Of a stretch of 64,000 nt of DNA, positions 17,023 through 25,724 are shown piece by piece; within the stretch, counting starts at the first letter, position 1; each line of letters begins with the position of its first letter. The stretch spans positions 390,495 through 454,494 of the forward strand of contig NZ_BPFJ01000003.1 of the NCBI RefSeq assembly GCF_019972115.1, written 5' to 3'. The notes under the pieces were generated by a model. The model had not been told where the DNA came from. It did not search any database and saw nothing but the letters and a program-made list of their open reading frames with translations. The stretch is from Sulfurovum sp. TSL6. GTDB taxonomy: Bacteria; Campylobacterota; Campylobacteria; Campylobacterales; Sulfurovaceae. Both the position numbers and the translations under genes were made by a program.

Positions 17023-17460
17023 ATGAAAAAAATATTGATAGCATTAGCATGTTTACTCAGTTTTACTGTAGCCGAGACAGAGTTCGCAGAACCAAAACCG
17101 GCGATAGACAATCCTAGACAGCTTGTATTTGGTATACCAAGTGGTGAGATCAAAGAGATAAACCGTATTTTAAGCACAGTCAATAATGTCATGAAGTTTT
17201 ATAGACCAGAAAATACGGAAATCGTGATCGTAGCCTATGGACAGGGATTAAAGTCTTTACTTAAAAAAGGTGATGTCGATGTACGGAAACGTATAGAAGC
17301 ACTCATGACCTATGACGTAGAGTTTATTGCGTGCGGAAATACCATGAGAACACTTCATATAGATAAAAAAGATCTGCTTGATGACATAGGATTTGCAACC
17401 GCAGGGATCGTTGAAATTATAGAAAGACAACTTCAAGGGTACACTTACGCCCAACCCTAA
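17023..17460 (+). CDS. Periplasmic DsrE-like protein 3
   Basis: A signal peptide (residues 1-17, VAETE) is followed by a DsrE-like domain: QLVFGIPSG, a strand EIVIVAYGQGLKSL, conserved Cys in EFIACGNTMR, and a C-terminus ending GYTYAQP like that of the protein at 3588. It is last gene of the metallo-hydrolase/heme-thioredoxin operon. The single conserved Cys would be the persulfide site if it handles sulfur. Of the three paralogues it shares ACxNTM with the one at 8830 and DVEF with the one at 3588. Confidence 0.78.
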   Translation: MKKILIALACLLSFTVAETEFAEPKPAIDNPRQLVFGIPSGEIKEINRILSTVNNVMKFYRPENTEIVIVAYGQGLKSLLKKGDVDVRKRIEALMTYDVEFIACGNTMRTLHIDKKDLLDDIGFATAGIVEIIERQLQGYTYAQP

Positions 17461-17474
17461 CCTGGATTGAAACT

Positions 17475-17506
17475 TTTACATATTATTTACAGAAGATTGT
17501 TATATT
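17475..17506 (+). promoter_or_regulatory. Candidate sulfur-regulon promoter (DUF302 gene)
   Basis: TTTACA (17475-17480), 5 bases, TTTACA (17486-17491), 9 bases, TATATT (17501-17506). GTTATATTAC matches GTTATGATAC of the sox promoter in position. The ATG at 17535 lies 28 bases after the -10, with AAAAGGAATTC before it. Confidence 0.62.
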
Positions 17507-17534
17507 ACGGTATAAAATCAAAAGGAATTCAAAT

Positions 17535-18512
17535 ATGAAATTGTTAATTAAGGGGATGCTTTGCGCATCATTGGTCGTGTCAAGTGTACAGTCTAAAGAA
17601 TCAATAAAAGTAGCAGCTAAAGAGCCTACTGCTATGAAAAGTACTGCTGCAGATATAGAAATAATTACTTCAGAAAATGCAGATGGTAAAATCACACCTG
17701 CAAGTATAGAACAGGCATTTAAAGATGCAGGTTTTGTCATTTCAGCTAATAGGGATATGAATGGCCCTTTTGAGATACAGTTTAAAGAATCAGGTTTTGA
17801 TATCTATAATCTCTTTACACTTTATAAGCCGGATGCCGTTTTGGAACTGGTGAAAAAATACCCGAATGTTGGTCTTTTTGCGCCTATGAGTATGTCTATT
17901 TATACTAAAAAAGGTGAAAAAAAGATTTCAGTCTCTTCTCTCACGGCAGAAGCGATGGCTAAGATCATGAAAGCGCCAAGTGATGACAAAACGTTGCATG
18001 ACTTAAGAGCACTTGTCAAACAAACATTAAAAAAGGCAATGCCGAATGGTTCATATGAAACATTACCGTATGTGCAAACAGAGCCAAAAGGTGAGCTTGT
18101 TACGAGTTTTAGTATGGAAATGGATCCGGATGAGTGGGAAGATCAGTTAGATGAATTTAAGATGGGCTTTGAAGGTGAGCTTGCACCTAATGGCTTTGTC
18201 ATCGCAGGGCACAATAATTTGGGTGATGACTTTGAAGAATCAAACTATGAAGCATTTAATTTTTATGAAGTCTACTCTGTTTGTAAACTACCGGTGATCT
18301 ACACTATCGCTAAAACAAGACCAGAAGCAGGAGCCTATGCGCCATGTTCACTCTACCTTAGTAAAAAGAAAGATGAAGAGGAGATGCATATAGGATTTCC
18401 TTCTGTCTATAATTGGATGAGCTCTATGGCTATAGAGAGTAAAGAAGATATGGAAGTATTGGAAAAAGCACAGGCAGGTATGAACAAGATATTAACTGGA
18501 CTCACTGAGTAA
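17535..18512 (+). CDS. Secreted tandem DUF302 protein
   Basis: A signal peptide (residues 1-20) precedes two DUF302-like domains (about 37-170 and 175-310). Each shows the A/GF-xIS/A turn and a hydrophobic strand with FxxYxxx followed by APxSxxIYxKK: the first has GLFAPMSMSIYTKK, the second GAYAPCSLYLSKK. DUF302 proteins bind small ligands or form dimers and appear near sulfur-oxidation and heavy-metal genes, but no activity is established. The gene stands alone with its own sulfur-type promoter, between the DsrE operon and the molybdoenzyme genes. Confidence 0.75.
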   Translation: MKLLIKGMLCASLVVSSVQSKESIKVAAKEPTAMKSTAADIEIITSENADGKITPASIEQAFKDAGFVISANRDMNGPFEIQFKESGFDIYNLFTLYKPDAVLELVKKYPNVGLFAPMSMSIYTKKGEKKISVSSLTAEAMAKIMKAPSDDKTLHDLRALVKQTLKKAMPNGSYETLPYVQTEPKGELVTSFSMEMDPDEWEDQLDEFKMGFEGELAPNGFVIAGHNNLGDDFEESNYEAFNFYEVYSVCKLPVIYTIAKTRPEAGAYAPCSLYLSKKKDEEEMHIGFPSVYNWMSSMAIESKEDMEVLEKAQAGMNKILTGLTE

Positions 18513-18716
18513 TCTGATCTGTTGATAGCGTAGATATCGTTTTTGATGAAATATAAATAGCAGATGGCACCTATCAATTTTTTTTGATAAAAATGTTCCA
18601 TTTGCTACACTAGATTAAAAACGTAAAGTTTCTTTAAACAAATAACCGTTTTTTAAAGCAAACTTTAATAGTATTAATCTATGCGTTTACCCCGCGTCTG
18701 ATTAGATTAACGGGTT

Positions 18717-18733
18717 CTTATAGTTATTATAAG
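18717..18733 (+). promoter_or_regulatory. Inverted repeat before the molybdoenzyme operon
   Basis: CTTATA (18717-18722), 5-base spacer, TATAAG (18728-18733), in a 245-base non-coding region. It lies 24 bases before the ATG at 18758, which has a strong AAAGGAGG Shine-Dalgarno. It could be an operator or lie over the start of transcription. The TTTACA repeat promoter is absent here. Confidence 0.35.
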
Positions 18734-18757
18734 ATTAGCTAAATTAAAGGAGGAAGC

Positions 18758-19516
18758 ATGAAATTAGGTTTCTTAGTTGACCTTAACCTATGTATGGGTT
18801 GTAAAGGTTGTGAGATTGCTTGTAAAGTGGAAAATGAAGTTCCATTGAGTACTTGGCGTTTACGTGTTAAATATATAGATTTAGGAACATTCCCGGATAC
18901 TAGAAGATCATTTACACCATTACGTTGTAATCATTGTGAGAATGCGCCATGTGAGCGTATTTGTCCTGTATCGGCATTACATTATTTAGAGAATGGTATT
19001 GTAAATATTGATAGTGACAGATGTATCGGTTGTGCTGGTTGTATGATGGCGTGTCCTTATGGAGCGATCTATATGGACCCTGAAACGAACACAGCAGATA
19101 AATGTACATACTGTGCACACCGTATTGAGAGCGGTATGATGCCAGCATGTGTGGTTGCGTGTCCAGTTGAAGCAAATATCTTTGGTGATATTGAAGATGA
19201 TCATAGTCACATTTCACTCTATATTATGGAACATAAAGGTGCTGTTCAAGTACGTAAACCTGAAAAGCATACAAGTCCAACACACTTTTATGTAGGTGGT
19301 GGTAATGCAACATTGAACCCTCTAGCGCATCAGAGAATTGAAGGATTCAGTCTCTTTAATGATATTACTCACCTAGAACATGTAGGGGATAAAAATCACG
19401 GGATCCTTGATAGATTCTTAGCACCGTTTGCTGGACATCATGGTCCAACAGATAACGCAAGTTTTATTGAATCAGCGATAGATGCTGACTCACACGAACA
19501 AGAGGGAGGTCACTAA
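18758..19516 (+). CDS. Molybdoenzyme iron-sulfur subunit (four 4Fe-4S clusters)
   Basis: An electron-transfer B subunit of the DMSO-reductase/PsrB/TtrB type. Four Cys groups are visible: CMGCKGCEIAC at residues 12-22, CNHCENAPCERICP, CIGCAGCMMACP and CTYCAHRIESG with a later CVVACP. It has no signal peptide, so if the complex is periplasmic it must be carried out with the Tat-exported catalytic subunit. The C-terminal 70 residues are His-rich. The start at 18758 has AAAGGAGG upstream. It is first of the B-C-A order also used by tetrathionate reductase operons. Confidence 0.9.
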   Translation: MKLGFLVDLNLCMGCKGCEIACKVENEVPLSTWRLRVKYIDLGTFPDTRRSFTPLRCNHCENAPCERICPVSALHYLENGIVNIDSDRCIGCAGCMMACPYGAIYMDPETNTADKCTYCAHRIESGMMPACVVACPVEANIFGDIEDDHSHISLYIMEHKGAVQVRKPEKHTSPTHFYVGGGNATLNPLAHQRIEGFSLFNDITHLEHVGDKNHGILDRFLAPFAGHHGPTDNASFIESAIDADSHEQEGGH

Positions 19517-19517
19517 G

Positions 19518-20468
19518 ATGGTAGAAAGTACAATTAACGCAACTCAAGCAGTTGTTACACTCGACGTACCTATTCAAGGAATTGTTTGGGGTAGTATTAT
19601 TACTGTAAATATGTGGGCTAAAAGTATCGGTACAGGTGTTGTATTTTTAGCAGCATTCCTATGGTTTAGACATAATAAAGAGGATATGCCTAACTTAAGA
19701 TGGCTTATGCCGGTACTTGCATTCGTATCACTGAATGTGTTTTTATTGTTTACATTGATAGATCTACATCAGCCGTACAGAATGATCCATATATTTACGC
19801 ATCCGCATTGGACTTCGTCTATTACGGTGGGTGCTTGGATGGCATCTCTTTTCTTAGGTCTTATTACGATCCTTATGGTTATCGGTGCTGCAGATGCATT
19901 CCCTGGTCTTGGCGGTAAGAAAAATAAACTTGCTGAAATCGCTAGAAATAACTCTGCAGTGTATGAAAAGATCATGCCATTTTTAGTATTTTTAGCGATC
20001 CCTGTTACAACCTATACAGCGATCATTATGGCACAATCCAGTGCAAGAGAGTTATGGCAAGCACCTACTGAAGTCATGCAAATGATGTGGGCGGCACTTA
20101 TGGCTGGTTCTGCAGCACTTATCTTCATATCTGGTTCATGGAGTAAAGAAGCAAGAAAAGATTTAGCACTTGTACTTACATTTGCTGTATTCTTCAGTTT
20201 CATGATGTATATGGGTGAGTATTTCTTCTCATTCAAATCTTCAGAAGCAGAAGCTGTTTTAGCATATGTACACTCAGGTGGAGCGTATAGTGTTGAATTC
20301 TGGATCGGTATGACACTTGGATTTATTATCCCATTCTTCTTAGGAATGAGTTACATGAAATCAGAAAACACAACGCTGCTTAGATTTGCAGCTATCTTAG
20401 CATTAGTAGGGCTATTCTTGGTAAAAGATGTATGGCTTAAGATCCCACAAATGTTACCATTAAGTTAA
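19518..20468 (+). CDS. NrfD/PsrC-like quinone-interacting membrane anchor
   Basis: About eight transmembrane helices over 316 residues place it in the NrfD/PsrC family, which passes electrons between menaquinone and the iron-sulfur subunit. The ATG at 19518 is chosen over an in-frame upstream start at 19482 because GGGAGGTCACTAAG precedes it and the upstream start lies inside the B gene. It has no heme motif. It lies one base after the B stop and 13 before the catalytic subunit. Confidence 0.88.
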   Translation: MVESTINATQAVVTLDVPIQGIVWGSIITVNMWAKSIGTGVVFLAAFLWFRHNKEDMPNLRWLMPVLAFVSLNVFLLFTLIDLHQPYRMIHIFTHPHWTSSITVGAWMASLFLGLITILMVIGAADAFPGLGGKKNKLAEIARNNSAVYEKIMPFLVFLAIPVTTYTAIIMAQSSARELWQAPTEVMQMMWAALMAGSAALIFISGSWSKEARKDLALVLTFAVFFSFMMYMGEYFFSFKSSEAEAVLAYVHSGGAYSVEFWIGMTLGFIIPFFLGMSYMKSENTTLLRFAAILALVGLFLVKDVWLKIPQMLPLS

Positions 20469-20481
20469 GGAGAAGATATCT

Positions 20482-23400
20482 ATGACAAAATCAATGAATA
20501 CAGAAGATAAAAATTTTATCGAAGGTAGAAGAAGTTTCCTTAAAGGTACAGCTTACTCTGTAGCAGGTGCAACACTTGCTGCAGGTGTATTTAAAACTGT
20601 AGCTGATACGCCAGCAATGGCAGAAACAAAGTTCACACCTACACCAAAGACACTTTCATTCTATCCGCCGCTTGATGAGTGGGATAGCTTTACTGAGTTA
20701 GATGGTGATGATTGGAAAAGAGGTGGTACAAGTAGAAATGGTGTTCAAAGCGAAGATAACCCTGATGGGATCAAAGCGACTGAATACATGCTTGTTCCTA
20801 CAGCATGTTCAAACTGTGAAGCATCATGTGGTCTGACTGCATGGGTTGACCTTTCTACATACAAAGCTGGTGGACAGCTTGCAGTACGTAAATACATGGG
20901 TAACCCGCTTCACTCAGGTTCTCGTGGTAGAAACTGTGCAAAAGGTTATGCAACACAGTCGCAAATGTATGATCCAGATAGAATACCTTTCCCACTTAAA
21001 AGAGCTCCAGGTTCAAAAAGAGGTGAAGGTAAATGGGTAAGAACAACTTGGGATGAAGCGATGAAAGAGATCGGGCAAAAAATGCACGATACACTTAAAA
21101 CAGGTGATGAGATCTCTAAAAAGTCGATCATGTACCATGTGGGTCGTCCAAATGAAAATGGTTTTGGTCACCGTGTACCACACTCTATGGGGATCGATGG
21201 TTATGATTCTCATACAAACATCTGTTCTGCGGGTGCAAGACAAGGTACGATTCAGTGGACAAACGATGACAGAAACTCTCCGGATTGGTCTAATGCAAAG
21301 TTGATCTTCCTTCAGTCTTCTCACGCTGCAGATGCGGGACACTACTTCCAACAGGCCGCAGGTCGTATTGCTGAAGCACGTAAAAAAGGTGCGAAACTTG
21401 TTGTTATGGATCCACGTTTGTCAAACTCTGCTGGTATGGCGGATCTATGGGTTCCATGTTGGCCAGGAACAGAGACAGCACTTTATCTCTATCTTGCAAA
21501 CAGAATCTTGAATGAAAAAGGTGTGAATGGTGAAGATCTTGTAAATCACAACTTTGTGAAAAACTGGGTAAACTGGGACCACCTCATGAAAGACAGAGAG
21601 TACCTTAACCTACTTGTAGAAAAAGGATACATCAAGTCAGTACCTGCAGGTAACTCTTATGAAGAATTCATTGAGATGATCTCAGAAATGTATAGTCCTT
21701 ATACACTTGACTTTGTAGCTGAAGAGTGTCGTATCGAAAAGCGTATCGTAGAAAAACTTTATGATATGTTCATCGATGCAGGCGCAAGAGTTGCAACGTA
21801 TATCTGGAGAGCAGGACCGATAGGTCACAAAGGTGGATGGATGATCGCTAGATCGGCATTCTTACCGTTTGTTCTTCGTGGTGCAATGGCAGGTGATAAA
21901 GGTGGTGTTGGATTACACCACTGGCATGTTATTTCTGTTAACGGTAAGGGTAATGCTGCAACTGTGGATGGTTCAGCACCTGCAAAAGTTGACGTATGGA
22001 ATGAGATCGCTTGGCCACCTGAGTATCCGTTGAGCTCTTATGAAATGAGTCACATCATGCCTCACCTTCTTATGGATGATGAGTGGAGAAACAAATGGAA
22101 TGCCAAAGGATTGAATGTTCCTGAGAAGTTGGCTGTTTGGATCCCTCGTATGTACAACCCTGTCTGGATCAACCCGGATGGATTTAGATGGATTGAAGCA
22201 CTCAAAAGAGAAGATAAGATCGAAATGTCATTCAACCTCTCACCAACATGGTCTGAGACAAACTGGTACTGTGACTTTATCTTACCTGTAGGACTTGCTG
22301 GTGAAAGACATGACCAACACTCAGAAGCAACTGAACCAAAAAGATGGCTTTCTTTCCGTAACCCGGCACTGAGAGTTGCACTAGAAAAAATGGGTTGGAA
22401 ACCAAAAGATCCAACAAGAGCTACGCTAGAAGCACACATTAAAGCAGGTCTTGGTGAAGTATGGGAAGAGGTAGAGTTCTGGGCAAACATTATGACGCAT
22501 TATGTCGATCCAGACGGTTCATTGGGTATCAGAAAGCATTGGGCTTCTAAAGAAGATCCAAGTAGATGTGTAACGATTGCTGAGTGGTATCAAGCAGCCT
22601 TTGATAATCTGCCAAACCTTAGAAAAGCAGCAAAAGCGGCCTATCCTGACTCTAGATATCCAAACTATGAGATGATGAGAGACAGAGGTACATGGTTAGA
22701 AGAAGATAATATCTATAAACCACAAGAGAGACCACTTAAAAAAGTAGGTGAGACATATATCGCTCATGGCCACGAGTATCATGAAAGTGAAGTAACCAAA
22801 GATGAGTTTGGTGTACTTCTTGCTACGGGGCATGATGGTAAAGAGACTGCGATCGGTGTAGAAGTAGATGGTGAATTGGTACAAGGTTTCCATACATTGA
22901 CTAAAAAACTTGACTTCTACTGTGAGTGGTTCAAAGAGTGGAAATGGCCTGAGTACGCTATACCTATCTATCCGACCAATGCTGAAGATAGAAAGAAAAT
23001 GACGCATGTTGTAACACAAGTACACCATGACTTCATGCAAAAAGAGAATGAATTTGCGTTGAATACAGTATTTAGATTACCATACAATATTCATACACGT
23101 TCAGTAAACTCTAAACACCTTATGGAGATTTCACAAAACCATAATCCAGTATGGATCTATACTGAAGATGCGAAGAAACTTGGCATTAAAAGAGGTGATG
23201 CAGTGAAGGTTACGATTCAAGATACAGTATCAGGTCTTGAGTCAGGTTACTTTATTGCTATGGCTGTACCAACTGAAGCTACAATGCCTGGTGTACTTGC
23301 ATGTTCACACCACGCAGGTAGATGGAAACTCAAAAATGCGGTGGATATCCCTGGATTTGAACATAAACTAGGTGTGATGGGTCTTGGTGCACCACTTTAT

Positions 23401-23811
23401 GAAATGACCATGGATGGTAAAGAGGGTACACTTAAGCCAACTCAAGGTATCGTAGCTGGTATGGATGAGCACAAAGACTCTTGGCAGTTTAAAGAGTACA
23501 ATAGAGACCTTGACAACATTTGGTGGGATGGTCTTTCTGGTTCATGGCAAAATGCTGTAGCACCTTCTCATCCGGATCCAATTGCAGGTAACCATGCTTG
23601 GCATCAAAAAGTTGTGATGGAACCTGCAGGAAAAGATGACCAGATCGGTGATATTTATGTGAACTATGAGAACAACATGAAAGTATATCAAGCTTGGAGA
23701 GATAAATTAACGCGTCCACTTGATAGTACAGATACACTCAGACGTCCTCAACATATCAAACGTCCTTGTGTACCTTTGTCTGACAAAGCATACGCAGTAA
23801 AAATCAAGTAA
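20482..23811 (+). CDS. Molybdopterin oxidoreductase catalytic subunit (Tat-exported, 1109 aa)
   Basis: A Tat signal (GRRSFLKG, residues 15-22) is followed by the proximal 4Fe-4S site C109, C112, C116 and C152. A probable molybdenum-ligating Cys248 lies in THTNICSAGARQG-like sequence. The bis-MGD domains and the C-terminal cofactor-binding domain follow (GVLACSHHAGRWK). At 1109 aa it is longer than PsrA (about 760) and slightly longer than TtrA. Candidate substrates are polysulfide, tetrathionate, sulfite or another sulfur oxyanion. The organism setting favours sulfur, but the residues do not decide direction or substrate. A dedicated TorD-like chaperone follows. Confidence 0.88.
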   Translation: MTKSMNTEDKNFIEGRRSFLKGTAYSVAGATLAAGVFKTVADTPAMAETKFTPTPKTLSFYPPLDEWDSFTELDGDDWKRGGTSRNGVQSEDNPDGIKATEYMLVPTACSNCEASCGLTAWVDLSTYKAGGQLAVRKYMGNPLHSGSRGRNCAKGYATQSQMYDPDRIPFPLKRAPGSKRGEGKWVRTTWDEAMKEIGQKMHDTLKTGDEISKKSIMYHVGRPNENGFGHRVPHSMGIDGYDSHTNICSAGARQGTIQWTNDDRNSPDWSNAKLIFLQSSHAADAGHYFQQAAGRIAEARKKGAKLVVMDPRLSNSAGMADLWVPCWPGTETALYLYLANRILNEKGVNGEDLVNHNFVKNWVNWDHLMKDREYLNLLVEKGYIKSVPAGNSYEEFIEMISEMYSPYTLDFVAEECRIEKRIVEKLYDMFIDAGARVATYIWRAGPIGHKGGWMIARSAFLPFVLRGAMAGDKGGVGLHHWHVISVNGKGNAATVDGSAPAKVDVWNEIAWPPEYPLSSYEMSHIMPHLLMDDEWRNKWNAKGLNVPEKLAVWIPRMYNPVWINPDGFRWIEALKREDKIEMSFNLSPTWSETNWYCDFILPVGLAGERHDQHSEATEPKRWLSFRNPALRVALEKMGWKPKDPTRATLEAHIKAGLGEVWEEVEFWANIMTHYVDPDGSLGIRKHWASKEDPSRCVTIAEWYQAAFDNLPNLRKAAKAAYPDSRYPNYEMMRDRGTWLEEDNIYKPQERPLKKVGETYIAHGHEYHESEVTKDEFGVLLATGHDGKETAIGVEVDGELVQGFHTLTKKLDFYCEWFKEWKWPEYAIPIYPTNAEDRKKMTHVVTQVHHDFMQKENEFALNTVFRLPYNIHTRSVNSKHLMEISQNHNPVWIYTEDAKKLGIKRGDAVKVTIQDTVSGLESGYFIAMAVPTEATMPGVLACSHHAGRWKLKNAVDIPGFEHKLGVMGLGAPLYEMTMDGKEGTLKPTQGIVAGMDEHKDSWQFKEYNRDLDNIWWDGLSGSWQNAVAPSHPDPIAGNHAWHQKVVMEPAGKDDQIGDIYVNYENNMKVYQAWRDKLTRPLDSTDTLRRPQHIKRPCVPLSDKAYAVKIK

Positions 23812-23827
23812 GTTTACACTTACTGAC

Positions 23828-23855
23828 ATACTTCCAGGCATCTGCTTGGGAGTAT
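23828..23855 (+). terminator. Hairpin after the molybdoenzyme operon
   Basis: ATACTTCCA (23828-23836) pairs with TGGGAGTAT (23847-23855) with one wobble pair and a 10-base loop. No T-run follows, so termination is uncertain; message end protection is an alternative. Confidence 0.45.
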
Positions 23856-23915
23856 CTACATTATACAATTTCCCAGATAATTAATTTTCTTATTACTTAT
23901 TTATCTTGAAAGTGG

Positions 23916-23921
23916 TATAGT
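23916..23921 (+). promoter_or_regulatory. -10 element for the chaperone operon
   Basis: TATAGT preceded by an AT-rich stretch, 36 bases before the ATG at 23958. It implies that the accessory genes can be transcribed separately from the molybdoenzyme genes. Confidence 0.35.
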
Positions 23922-23957
23922 GCCAAAATATTTAACATGAAAGCAGATATATAGAAC

Positions 23958-24605
23958 ATGGATTTAATGAAACAAGAGATAGAAAACCGTATCGCAATTT
24001 ATGCTTTGATCTCAAGATTGATGCTAGTGGAAGTAGATGAGACATTTTTGGAAAACATTGAGAAAGATGAAAGACTTTTGTCTTTTTTCCCTAATTACAG
24101 AGATTGGGCCAAACGCAAAGAAATTTCACGTAAAGACCTTATAGAACAATACTATAATGTGGACTTTACTAACCTCTTTTTAATGCACTTGGTGCCGTAT
24201 GAGAGTTTCTATACAAGAGATGATCAAATGATAGAAAGTGGTGGAGATAACCCTATCGTAGAACTCTATAATGACTTGGATTTTCGTGTTCAACTGGATA
24301 CTGCAAGGGTAGTGAGTGCAGACCATATAGGTGTGGAGTTAGAATTTATGTATATGTTATGTGTTGCACTGCAAAAAGCTTTAGCAGCGAATGACAAAGA
24401 TGGTATCTGTGAATTACTTCAGGTACAACGTGCATTTTTAAAAGAACATCTTTTAGAATGGGCACCACTCTTTTTGATCAATGCAAAACGTGAGTCACGT
24501 ACACCGCTTTATCATGATGGTGCTGAACTGGCTTTAGAGTTCTTGCTCAGTGACTTTGAATACGTGACAGAAAAGTTATCGACACATTGTGGGGATGAAG
24601 CGTAG
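23958..24605 (+). CDS. TorD/DmsD-family molybdoenzyme chaperone
   Basis: An all-helical cytoplasmic protein of 215 aa. It shows the family pattern: a helix 1 with RIAIYALISRLML, an internal YYNVDFTNLFLMHLVPYESFY block, and HIGVELEFMYML, which matches the conserved ExxH/LG..L region. TorD proteins hold the apo-catalytic subunit and its Tat signal until the cofactor is inserted, so the client is most likely the enzyme at 20482. The start at 23958 lacks a strong Shine-Dalgarno; an ATG at 23967 is possible. It is followed three bases later by a ferredoxin-like gene. Confidence 0.82.
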   Translation: MDLMKQEIENRIAIYALISRLMLVEVDETFLENIEKDERLLSFFPNYRDWAKRKEISRKDLIEQYYNVDFTNLFLMHLVPYESFYTRDDQMIESGGDNPIVELYNDLDFRVQLDTARVVSADHIGVELEFMYMLCVALQKALAANDKDGICELLQVQRAFLKEHLLEWAPLFLINAKRESRTPLYHDGAELALEFLLSDFEYVTEKLSTHCGDEA

Positions 24606-24608
24606 TTT

Positions 24609-25724
24609 ATGGGTTTACATTTTGATGTGGGTGCGTGTGTAAGAGCGACAAGTAAATTTTCTCAGTGTACTAAGTGTGTGGATATTTGTCCAGATTCCAT
24701 AAGTTTGGTAGACAATCTCCCTAGTTTTAGTGCGTCGACCGGTGTAGAAGCAGCCGCATGTGTGGGTATCTGTCCTACAGAAGCTTTTGCACTGTCAGAT
24801 TTTTCTACCACAGAGTTTTTCTTTACGTTTTTAGAATCTAAAGTGAGACTCATTTCACCAAAGTTCAACGTCCCTTGTATCTCAGTGTTGAGTGTGGAAC
24901 ATTTGATCTCTCTGGCTTTGGCAAGCGAGGAGACGATCACGATCGATCTGAGTTCTTATGATGAGGATTCATTACTTTTCGAGCATATTGAAGAGCGCAT
25001 AGATGAGGCTAATTTCGTCTTATCGAGTTTTTCTGACAAACAACTTGCAACAAACCATGTAGCATCTGAAGAAGTCAAACAAAAAAATGAGCATGAGAAT
25101 GATGAGGAAGTTACATCAAGACGCTCATTCTTAGGGAATGCTTCACTTGAAGGTGTGGTGAAACACAAAAAAGCATTCGATGATGCAGTAGAGGAAGATG
25201 AATTACAGCATTTTGAGATCGATGCATCCGTCATAGCCAAGATAAAAGATAAAAATCTACCAAATAAACGTAAGATACTTTTTACTACACTTAAACGTGC
25301 AGGAGTACCGGATGTATTTGAAGTACTTCCCGAAGAAGAAGTGAGTTTCACTTCTCAGAAGTTCGTGGATGAGAGTTGTACCAATTGTCAGATATGTTAT
25401 CGTATCTGTCCTACCGGTGCACTTTCGACCGACGGTAAGTTCTCACTCATACACTTTGATGCTATGCTTTGTGTAAAGTGTCGTTTGTGTCATGATGTAT
25501 GTGAACCTGATGCGATACAGCTGCAAAGCGGATTTGAGATCAAAGAATTCTTTGAACCTACACAAAGAACACTTGCAACGTTTAACATCAAACGTTGCAA
25601 TGAGTGCGGTAACAACTTTACCTACACAGGTGGAGAACAGACTTGTCCGCGTTGTGCAGTGGAAGAAGAAGAAGCGATGTTCCTTCATGATAATGCCAGA
25701 CGTATGAGAGGGGAAGAAGAGTAA
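24609..25724 (+). CDS. Multi-cluster ferredoxin-like protein with C-terminal zinc ribbon
   Basis: The cytoplasmic 371-aa protein has two Cys groups at the N-terminus (CTKCVDICP and CVGICP) and two at the C-terminus (CTNCQICYRICP and CVKCRLCHDVC), enough for up to four iron-sulfur clusters. A CNECGNNF...CPRC zinc-ribbon tail follows. The middle, residues 120-230, is acidic and without recognisable motif. Proteins of this type lie next to TorD chaperones and formate or other molybdoenzyme operons in Campylobacterota, suggesting a role in maturation or electron supply. It overlaps the next gene by one base (TAATG). Confidence 0.78.
   Translation: MGLHFDVGACVRATSKFSQCTKCVDICPDSISLVDNLPSFSASTGVEAAACVGICPTEAFALSDFSTTEFFFTFLESKVRLISPKFNVPCISVLSVEHLISLALASEETITIDLSSYDEDSLLFEHIEERIDEANFVLSSFSDKQLATNHVASEEVKQKNEHENDEEVTSRRSFLGNASLEGVVKHKKAFDDAVEEDELQHFEIDASVIAKIKDKNLPNKRKILFTTLKRAGVPDVFEVLPEEEVSFTSQKFVDESCTNCQICYRICPTGALSTDGKFSLIHFDAMLCVKCRLCHDVCEPDAIQLQSGFEIKEFFEPTQRTLATFNIKRCNECGNNFTYTGGEQTCPRCAVEEEEAMFLHDNARRMRGEEE

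Noticed and set aside
22062..22490. 142-codon open frame on the minus strand inside the molybdoenzyme gene
   Set aside because: It lies wholly inside the well-supported catalytic subunit and has no recognisable family or ribosome site.
18758..23811. Naming the molybdoenzyme psr, ttr or soe
   Set aside because: Gene order fits ttr, fold fits all three, and length fits none exactly; substrate is not readable from the sequence.
23813..23835. Sequence resembling the sulfur-type promoter after the molybdoenzyme stop (TTTACACTTACTGACAT)
   Set aside because: The second repeat is TGACAT at a different offset, no -10 follows at 9 bases, and the next gene is over 100 bases away.
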